Shown piece by piece: positions 55,061 through 64,000 of a stretch of 64,000 nt of DNA. Position numbers and translations under genes: made by a program. Each line of letters opens with the position of its first letter. The stretch's first letter is position 1. The stretch covers positions 39,400,785-39,464,784 of the forward strand of contig NW_026947502.1 of assembly GCF_034190915.1 (NCBI RefSeq), in the 5' to 3' direction. Source of the DNA: Cavia porcellus. Taxonomy: Eukaryota > Chordata > Mammalia > Rodentia > Caviidae. The notes under the pieces were generated by a model, which saw only the letters and a program-made list of their open reading frames with translations, was not told the origin of the DNA and ran no database searches.

Positions 55061-57839
55061 CATGGGTGAGCATCATAAAATAATATTATAAATTCCATGT
55101 CCTGGTTTTAATTGTTCTCCTCACAACCCCTAACTACAACAGTAAAAAAGAAGAACAAAATATGCAGGAAAGAATGAAGTGAATGACTAGAAAGGGTGTA
55201 TTAGTTCATAAGTGAATGGGTTGGTCACAAAGAGGAACACTTAAAAGCCAAACTAACAGAAAAAGGCACAATGTGCAAGTACATGTGGGTGGAGCAGATG
55301 TGGTAGTAGACCCCTGTGGAAAGTTTTAATCTACCCCTTCAAGTTTTTGCCCCCAAATGAAATTATACCATGAGCTGAGTGAGGAAACTGTTGGTGATAT
55401 CTGAGAACACAAAAAGCAAGAAGACAACCATCACCTAGAAAAGTAGAGAGGGATTGGGTAAATGGGCAAAAGCTGCTGCATAATAACAAAGACCCACTTA
55501 AGATTAGTAACCAGGAGTTCAAAATGAGATAATACCAGCAATTTTTGTAGGCTCTGTTTTCCCAACTTATTGCGCTTAGATTTAACCAGAATTGGATCCC
55601 TAAAGGACAAATAACATGAAAGAGATATGAGAAATTTCAGTTCTATACAAAAAGAGTGATTATAATGAAGAGTGGTAGAATTGAAACTCAATGGATAAAT
55701 TGCACAAATACTTCCTAGTGGGATCAAGAAATTGGTAGATCAAAATGGAAAATGTGAACTGAAAAGTTCAGAGGTCTTACAAATTGAGAACACTAATTAG
55801 TTCAGTTATAAATTTTACACTACCTAGAAAATAAACACAGGCAGAGGGTAGCCCCAGGAGGATCTCGGCACAAAATCTTCAGGGTACAAATAAGGGTGAT
55901 GTGGATGGAGGTTGGTAGATGAATGAGAGGTATGGAATTTTATGGTCTAATGATCAGAGCTTCAAAGTTCAAGGTATTTGGGAAGAAACACAGTCTCAGA
56001 ATAATAATAGGAAACTATTTCACTTTCAATCCAAAGATATAGAGAGTATATCAGGAACGGGAAGCATGGCTCAGAGGGCTGATGTGGGACAGTTAATTAC
56101 AGGAAACCCAGGTGTTCATTAGGACAAGGGAACAAGGAGCACTGGGTTTATAGAGTTCACTGGTAACTGATGTCGGCTTTTGGAGAGTGCAGTGAAAAAG
56201 CTTAGAGAGTTCGGGAAAGAAAGGAAATGAGAAACATAGAAAAGCTATACCAGAGTCCTGATGGGGATTAAAGTCCAAAATACTAAAGGCTACATGGCAG
56301 CCCCTAGTTTCTTGTGATCCCTGACCTCAGTGGCACCTAAAGACATAACTCATACTTAGTCCTAATGTTCTCCAGGAATCTAGTACTCTTGAGATTTAAG
56401 GGCTAAGGAGAGTTCGGTAAAAAACAAGTGATTTTAGGTAGTTGTACTTTTTCAGGTCATTAAATATGCTATGACATCATTTTGATGAGTGAATTGTTGT
56501 ATGTACTATCATTATAGTGGATGAATAAGATGAATTCTATGGTATAGAAACAAAGAAATCAAAATGGCCCCTGCTTGCACCATACTCAAAATACAGAAGA
56601 TAAAAAGAGATTGAAAGTTGAATAAAAAGAAGTCATTCCTAAAATGTTATGGTGGCTAAGACAGGTAGATCTTGGATAGAGACTGACAAAAACTGAAAAT
56701 GGAAGCAATTAACAGGTGAAGATATCGAAAATGATGTGCTGATTAGGAAAATATCTGACACAACTGGGGAAAAATGCTTAGCACAGAAAGACGAAGAGGA
56801 CGGTGGTACAGGGCATAAGGAGAAGGGCACTGAAGCACAGTGCACAGCCTTTCAGTGCCTGGGAAGGAAGCATTTCGATTTTCATGTCTTAACTCTTTCG
56901 GGAGTTCTCACTTTTTCTTTATTATACTTAATGTGATTATTACTCATAAAAATCACTATCCTCTTGGCAAACTTTTGTCCCAGGTGTACAATTTCTCCTT
57001 GAATGTTTTTCCTACAATTAGAAGTGCTAAGACAAAATGTGTGACTATTTTTAACTATAAATGTTCCCAAAATATACTTTTGTCAATAAATTTTACTTTC
57101 CCAGGAGTGTATGTCATCAATCTTTTCCTAACAGAAGAAATCTGACATTTCGCTTTATGTTTTTTAAGCTTTGTGAAAATAAGCATATTTTTTCACATAA
57201 ATTGGCCAATTATATTCATTTTTCAGTTAACTATTGCCTGACTATTGGTCATTCTCCTGATGGAACTTTTGTGAAACCCACTTGATTTTCATAATTTTCT
57301 TTCACTAGTAATATTAATTTTTAATGCTAATTTTTTCATGGTTGGACTTTGTCTTGATTTTAAAATTTCAGTACAATCATAAATTTTGGTAATTTTAATT
57401 TTCAGACCATGTCTTTTCAGTTGCAGCTAAATATTTTTTATCTCACACTGAAAAAGCTTTATCTGTTGCAAGATTTCTTATTTTGGGGGTGGGGTGGGGC
57501 TAGTATAGGCATGTATTGATTTACATACTGATCCTTTAAAATATAAAGGACTCAGCTAAGATATCAGTTACTTAAATTCATAGCACAAGCAGTTTCTAAA
57601 GCAAACCAAGCAGATTTCACATAAAAGTCAGTATAAATTATAAAGGGACAAAATTTTCCATGAGTTCCATCAAAAGTACTCTGGGAATACACCCCAGAAA
57701 ATGGCTGAAACATTATAGCTGGCTCTAATTTAAGCTACATTTAAGGTAAGTGGTTTTGAAAGGAGATAAAATGAAAATTCATAAAGCTTTTCACAAAAAG
57801 GCATCAAGTAGGTAAGAGTTGTCATTAATTCATATCCAA
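55061..57839. other. Unassigned DNA
   Basis: No supported gene. Several short frames on both strands have no recognisable domains or splice context. Confidence 0.4.
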
Positions 57840-58170
57840 CTTTTCTCTCCGGACGTTTGCAGCTCTGCACTGTCTCTGTATTTGGATGTATGATAGCGCT
57901 CATTTCCGTGTTGCAGCCTTAATTGCCATTCTGTATGGTGCTTGTTCAGTCAAGAAGCAAATATTTTAGGACAACATATGGAAATGCTACACCCAGATAA
58001 TACTGAAAAGTCAACATTTCACCACCATGATCAATAAAGACTGGAATCTCTGAAAAGCTGCTATGCTTGATTAAATATTGGCATTAACATTTTAGCAAAA
58101 GAAACTTGGAAGTATCCTTTGTCTCCTTGAAATTCATTAAGCCCCTAGAGAAGCCTTGCAAATTGTTTCA
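57840..58170. other. Candidate conserved non-coding element
   Basis: Free of repeat hallmarks and of medium complexity, with homeodomain-type cores (CTTAATTGCC at about 57920). I select it by appearance only. Cross-species alignment is needed to decide, and no coding frame exists. Confidence 0.2.
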
Positions 58171-58674
58171 TTTCATGTTAGACTTTTTATCTATGAGTTT
58201 CAAAGACTAAAATAATAGGTTTAATGACTTTTGAGATCATGGTACTTTTCACACTCATATTATACAAAATAACCTACTTCATCAGCTTGACTTTTCCTGA
58301 AATTTGTTCCTGGAACTTCCAAAATATAGATTTCACAGAGTTTCTTTTATACCGAAGCAAGATATACATACAAACCATGCAGAAATCATGAAGACACAGA
58401 GATTGAACACACTTGAGGAATATCACCCAATCAGGAACTAGAACATTACCAGCACCTCAGAGCATCTCTTTCCTTTAACACAAAAGAACTCTACTCTCCT
58501 TCTGTTATTTTTAATCTAAACATAATCATAAGCATCATAATCTTCACATTCAATGAATCTAATTCAATTTTGATACACACTTATAAAACTCAGAGAAAAG
58601 TATCCTGAACTCATTGACTTCATGGGAAGACAATCATTTATGTTTTCTGTAAAATCCTAATCTTTGATTTCAAA
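58171..58674. other. Unassigned AT-rich DNA
   Basis: Nothing recognised. Confidence 0.4.
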
Positions 58675-58736
58675 TACTGCGCAAATGAATTGACTTTTTA
58701 AGAGGTACTGCGCAAATGAATTTACTTTCACAGAGA
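58675..58736. repeat. 31-bp tandem duplication
   Basis: 'tactgcgcaaatgaattgac' at 58675 recurs at 58706 with one change. It is a small local duplication. Confidence 0.88.
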
Positions 58737-59148
58737 CTATTCAAATAGGTATATCTCTAATCAGCAGTATGTAAGTCTTAGAGCTCATAACTGTGTCTAT
58801 AATTTCCAATAAACAATTATAATCTCACAATTTTAATACATATATATTTAATTTGCCTTCCCAATACAGGTCTTCAAATATTTGGTTGGATTTGGATTTC
58901 AAAGGAAACCATGGCTCTTCGGTGAAGGATCAATTAGTGAGATCCTGGGCAAGTCCAGCGTACAGCTCTTTATCCCTGACTGACTATAAGGTTGCCGTAC
59001 ACATATTATCAAGTACCCTAGCTCACAGATAATCTCATATATCAATATACTTTATGTTATATATCAATTTTTTTCTAATCCCAAATTAGTATTAATTTTA
59101 GTTAATGCTCATGTGTCTTCAACATAGGACCTGAACACCTAGGCAAAG
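58737..59148. other. Unassigned AT-rich DNA
   Basis: Nothing recognised. Confidence 0.4.
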
Positions 59149-59200
59149 GTAAATTTTGTGTATAATTAACAAGTGTAAATGTTGTATGTAATTAACAAGC
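59149..59200. repeat. 26-bp tandem duplication
   Basis: 'gtaaattttgtgtataatta' (59149) and 'gtaaatgttgtatgtaatta' (59175), both followed by 'acaag', lie immediately before a B1 SINE. Confidence 0.8.
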
Positions 59201-59206
59201 ATACTT

Positions 59207-59363
59207 ACCAGGCATAATGGTGCACACCCATAATCCCAGAACTCACAAGACTGAGAGAGGAGGGTCATTGTGAGTGCAAGAGCTGCATGGGATAAAAGCA
59301 AGTTCAAGGCCAGCCTAGACTAAATAGCCCAACCCCTTCTCAAAAACACAAAAATAAATATTT
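59207..59363 (+). mobile_element. B1 SINE
   Basis: A full B1 monomer: 'ccaggcataatggtgcacac' (pol III A-box end), 'caagttcaaggccagcctag' (3' body) and the A-rich tail 'ctcaaaaacacaaaaataaa'. The small frame on the minus strand is a shadow of this SINE. Confidence 0.88.
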
Positions 59364-61999
59364 TAAAAAGTGCACTTGATTTACACAAATAACTTTTTTT
59401 AAATTCTATAATTTTCTAATTGAAGAATGTTCCAAAGTTTACAGATGTAGCTAAAAGTTCACTTGTCATGTCTCCCTTTCTGATATTGGTACCTAGCCTC
59501 GTTGTTCTCTGAAGGTTCCGTGTATATTGTAACAAATTTTCAAAATGTTTATACCAAAAAGTAAATCATTAGTGATGTAATACAATATGTATCTCTTTTT
59601 AACTTCACTGTTTATTTAATAAAAATTTTTCAGTCATTTATATAAAATACACTGATTTGAATATCTCTATAATAACTCATCAAATATAAAATATACTCTC
59701 CCATTTCCTGGATTGTTGTAAAATTGTTTTTATTTCTTTCATAATATAATGGTACTATAAAGAATATCAATTTTGCATACTTTCTTGTATACATGAAAGT
59801 TTATGTATGGTAGATTGAAGCACTGTCTTTAATTTAGAATTCTTTAATTCTAAATGTCTTTATTATTCTCCAGAATGGTTATATTACATAAGATGATAAT
59901 GTTCAACTTTTTATAGATTTTTACTGCTTTTTCACTCAGTATTTTTAACATTCACTAAGTGGGCTCTGAAATTTTATTTTAAAAGAGAACATTATATAGT
60001 AGCATATAAGAATATAATTTAATTGAAAAAAATCTCTTTTCAAAATAAATTACTAATGATTCAAGAAATTGAAATTAACATACATATAAATGATTTCTTA
60101 AGAATGCTTCTCATCTTTTTAATAGAAAATATATCTTGCAATCAACTCATTTTTTGAACATTTAATTTTATTTTATTGTCTAATTTTTAGAAAATATAAA
60201 AGATTAAAACGAATTTTTAAAATACCTAAAGTTCTTTTGAATAAATATATGATTTACACTAGATAATACTAAATACCAGCTAAACAGTATGTATGAAATG
60301 GAAAAACACTAATAATTCTATAACACATTAAAATTTCTTTAAAGTATTTTTAACTTGGTAAATATTACCCTATCATGTACACCTTTAAGCTAGTGTGGCT
60401 CCAGTCATAGACTGTTCTAACTAACATGTATCAAATTTTGGTATTATATTTCCCACTAAGAGCTCTTCATTTTCAAAACTATCTATTCTACCAGGTACAT
60501 TTATATAAACATAACAGAATGGATCCAATTTTTTAAATTAATTTGCCAAAATAATATCAGATTTAACTATAAAGGATTTATAATACAGCTATATTGAATT
60601 CTGAACTTAGATACGTATATCATATTTTTCTTGTTTCATCTTCAGTTTTTGTCATATTTGCTTTGGTATTATAGCTGTTGAACTTTTTTCAAATGTATAT
60701 AATTTCCTGTGACCTTTAGAAATATTTTTATTAATAAATGGTTAATTAATTAGTACTTTGAAATGTCTGTATTTACCTTGTCTTTCTATATAACAGATAC
60801 CAGTAGCACATAAGTGGTAAAATCTCAAATTATATTTACATATTATTAGAAAAAATGTATTTTGCCTCATTTGCTTCAACTTTTATATTTTCATTTCTTC
60901 ATCCTGAATTATTTCTTTCTGTATAATTTTTAAAACAATTTTATAATAGGAGTGACAACTGATATGTTTGTTGATATTAATATAAATGCTGAGATTTTGA
61001 TTATTGATCATTCTGTTGGCAGTCATTTTGTGGTACCATTTTATGATAATGTAAATAACCATTATTTCCAACTGAAGACTTTCAAAGACTCACAAATAGT
61101 TTATGTCTTGTAAGCATTTGTTAATAGAGCTACGGCAATATAATATGTAACTATATTTACATTGAAACATCTTACACCAACACTGGATAGTAAGATAAAA
61201 ATTTATAATCTTGATGTCAAGGCAGCAAGAACCAACTATGACTACCAATAATCCCTCCAAAACAAACAAAGAGCAGCAACAACAAAGCTACAAAAACACC
61301 ATAACACGTCTTTGTCAAGACTTGCAGGATAGACAGTGCCTAAAATCCAAATATGATAACTAAGAAACATTACTCCATCTGCTGTGATCTCTCTCTGCCT
61401 CCTTTTCCACTTCCTGCCCACCACAGCCTGTGTAGCAGGTAAAGGTGGTTTCTCACAGTGGCTAACCAGGGAAGAAGGTACCAGATTCAAACAATTAACA
61501 TCAGGACCAAGCGAAGTAACAGCACTATGCATATAATCAAGTCCCCACTGTGACAAATGAGGAAAGCGTGAAGAGTGTAAAAGTAAAATCTGTGCAGTTG
61601 TACTGAAATAGAGTTAGCATGACATTATAACTAAGTGTCTTAGCTCTGTCCCTTGAAAGAAACGAAAGCAATGACACTTCAGAAACCAGAAGCCACCCTA
61701 ATACCCAAATCATTGCTTCTAACTAAACATTACAAAGACCATGGAAGACTTTCATAGTTATTTGTAAACAAATTTCACAAAGGAACAATCACAGAATTTA
61801 GACCAGATTGAGAGCAGTCTAAATAAACAAGTTCTTAAACCAGGAATCAAAACCCATAGTTTTTAGAAATTTTTCCACACCATTTAATAGATTCCCTATC
61901 ATCATCATTGGCTGTCTGACTTGTAAAGAAAATCACAAAAATGACCACAGCCACGTCTCGTAATCAAATTCCAAATGTAGAGTTGGAAGTTCTAATCCA
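59364..61999. other. Unassigned, very AT-rich DNA
   Basis: No gene or recognised repeat. A 104-codon minus frame at 61242-61556 shows no domain and has no exon-like boundaries I can defend. Confidence 0.4.
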
Positions 62000-62450
62000 G
62001 TCAAGGCTGCTTGTGAATAAAAATTATGGTGCTCCTTATAGTCTGAGTAAGAGCTGCACATTTTACTTTATTTTAGAATAGTCATTAATTTCATCTATTT
62101 AATCTGTTTGTGGTTGTGAACTTAGTTGTGTATCAGTTTGTCCTTGAATTTATTGCTAGTACTCATTTAATTCGTCTGTCCTCTGGAGTCAAGAGCCATG
62201 TGGTTAAATTGATGTATGTACTACTCAGCACAATAGATAATTTAATTAATTTTTCTTAATGATAATGATAGCTTAAAAGCACTAGTAAATGGGAAATTTA
62301 CAGATTTGCCTCCTCTACTTCTGATGGTCATTGCATTGATTGTGATGAGCAGATGGCCTGTTGAGAATCCTAAGGCGCTTCACACAGAGATGATTCTCTT
62401 TCTCAGCTTACCACAGGTTCAGATATCACTTAACCTTCTGTCTTTTCCAA
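62000..62450. other. Candidate conserved non-coding element
   Basis: A repeat-free stretch with clustered homeodomain-type TAAT cores ('ataatttaattaatttttc' at 62235-62253). It was chosen by appearance only, with low confidence. Confidence 0.2.
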
Positions 62451-64000
62451 ATGATATATGTTGCCAAGCTAAATTCTACTAAGTTAAAAAATTTAACAAT
62501 AAAGTATAATCGAGAAGAAAATATTAAGTATGTTGGTGCCGTATTAATTCATAGCAAACATGTGCCAAAGTCTTATTTGACACATCAACAATATTCAGTA
62601 AAAGAAACCAACAGAGGATAAAGAAAAGAGAAGAAAACAAAACAATAGAGAAAAGCAAAGCAAGTATATACCAAAATATTTGAAAAGTAGGGAATGAAAA
62701 GTAGCTTAGTTTAAATCATTAAGAAAATCATAATCTTGGGAATATCCTTCTCTTATAAAGAAATCAAATACATCATTGGTGTACACAAATAACTTCAATA
62801 CTATCATTATGGGTCTTCTTTAAATTTGTTTTGATCTTTGCAGAATTTAACTCCCAATTAAAACAATAGTAAATTAAGTAAGCTTCCTTAGAAATTCTTT
62901 GGACCTAGTTTGGGAAAGAATACTCTATTCATCCATGAGACTGAAAAAGCACGGAGGCTTTTTATCCCTTATACTAGATTGTGTCTAAGTTTATTTAATA
63001 AAATAATTAACTTTTTAATAAGAAGTTAAGCATATCATATAAAAAATGAATTGTATCATATATAACCACATCTTTAAATAAAAGAAAATTAATTTCTAGT
63101 AGTGTCATTTTTAAAATTATAGACTAAATCTGTGTACCAATAAGACTCACAAATCTGAATTGCAGGTATAGGCTGAATTTTAGGGTTCAAATTATGTGTA
63201 TATTGTGTATATATACACATAAATACACATTAACAGATGAACATTTTCATGTGACTAACTGTCCATTTCTCTAGGACACTATAGCTGATGTAGGCAAATA
63301 AATTACACTGAAAGTGAGGCAAATATCCTGTATTATTAATGTTTATTTTACCAGTTAATATAAATATTTTGACAATGAGTATAAAAATATGGTGATTTTC
63401 AATTTCCTATCCTCACAAGTTTCATTGAAGAATTAGGATTTGTCATTCAGCCGCACTTTTAATAAACATTTCTAGTCATTGTGCTTTTGTGTGTTTAATG
63501 TTTTGCATCTAAATTACTTTTACACAATATTGTAATTGTTATTTTTTTTTCCAATTTCTTTTGAGGTTTCTTAAATGTTGTCCCTACCTAATTTTTCTAT
63601 TTGTAGCTATGTTTTGTTTTCCTAACCCCATTTGAATATACCTTTTTTCTCTATCACATAGATTCATTTGTTATGATGGTAGTTTCATTTATGGGTCACT
63701 GGCAGGATTTGGTTCATTTATTTCCTTGACAGTTTAGATTCATGCTTGCATTTATTTGAAAACATTCCAAACGTGTTACAGGGAGGGATATGTTAAATGT
63801 GAGGCTTATCATGCTAATCTTGAGAGAATTTCTTTAAATTACTATAATAACACATTGCTTTCTGCTTTCTGAAAGTAATCAGGCTTAACAGGACAGCCTT
63901 TGTGCAATCACAAGTTTCAGACTGTTCAGGGCATTTGAAATAGTATGTTGTTTTTCTGTTTAGTCAGGTGATAAGGAAATGTATTAGCATGTACAAGGTA
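62451..64000. other. Unassigned AT-rich DNA
   Basis: No gene, RNA or recognised repeat. Confidence 0.45.

Noticed and set aside
61242..61556. 104-codon minus-strand frame
   Set aside because: No domain, no flanking splice sites that agree, and codon use like the surrounding non-coding DNA.
1..64000. CRISPR array, operon or other prokaryotic system
   Set aside because: The repeats are mammalian SINE, LINE, LTR and microsatellite types. There are no evenly spaced short repeats with unique spacers and no dense coding.

Overview
The window is AT-rich mammalian nuclear DNA, very probably from a non-murid rodent. The main clue is its SINEs: ID-type tRNA-derived units, B1 (7SL-derived) units, and B1-plus-ID composites with the B1 half at the 5' side. 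From published SINE surveys, as I recall them, this dimer type (B1-dID) is described from squirrels, beavers, dormice, guinea pigs and porcupines. The wording of some ID copies (a 'gcttgctaggcaggc' tract at 36 kb, a 'cctgagttcaa' box at 11.5 kb) made me lean to beaver/kangaroo-rat relatives or sciurids, but I cannot fix the species. I found no convincing host protein-coding exon, tRNA or rRNA. It reads as a gene desert or a very large intron, and every protein-like open frame of substance belongs to a LINE-1. A few other open frames are noted where they are odd.  LAYOUT. 0-8.8 kb: mostly unassigned AT-rich DNA with three degraded LTRs (0.6, 5.9 and 7.0 kb) and ID/B1 SINEs (3.8, 7.9, 8.5 kb). 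8.86-11.1 kb: an old plus-strand L1 split by a younger minus-strand, 5'-truncated L1 tail with a 10-bp target-site duplication (TSD). 11.1-19.0 kb: an ID SINE, an unusual 99-bp-spaced direct repeat at 13.26 kb, an MLT1-like LTR carrying a GA microsatellite, and an LTR next to an old L1 end at 17.6-18.2 kb. 19.0-26.1 kb: the centrepiece, a complete-length minus-strand L1 of about 7.1 kb, inserted in a B1-type SINE and flanked by a perfect 17-bp TSD. It has a GC-rich 5' UTR with about 90-bp tandem units, an ORF1 broken by one stop codon, a frameshifted ORF2, and an approximately 1.4-kb 3' UTR built from diverged modules of about 150 bp. 26.8-37.4 kb: layered fossils, namely LTRs, a HAL1/L1 ORF1-bearing relic at 29.1-30.9 kb, an LTR beside old L1 ORF2 at 31 kb, a Tigger-like DNA transposon at 33 kb, and an MLT1-like LTR at 34.6 kb. 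38.2-41.3 kb: a 258-bp tandem duplication and a pair of unassigned direct repeats. 41.9-47.8 kb: old L1 pieces. 50.3 kb: another young L1 tail with its own TSD. 51-64 kb: mostly unassigned, with microsatellites, one B1, one possible old interspersed repeat and some candidate conserved non-coding stretches.  HOW IT FITS TOGETHER. Three copies (9.3, 19.0 and 50.3 kb) share the same L1 3' UTR family, and two of them include its modular part. Their TSDs and nesting give a local order of events: old L1 and MaLR-type LTRs first, SINEs next, then the modular-3'UTR L1 family. The most interesting structure is this L1 family itself, with repeat modules at both UTRs.
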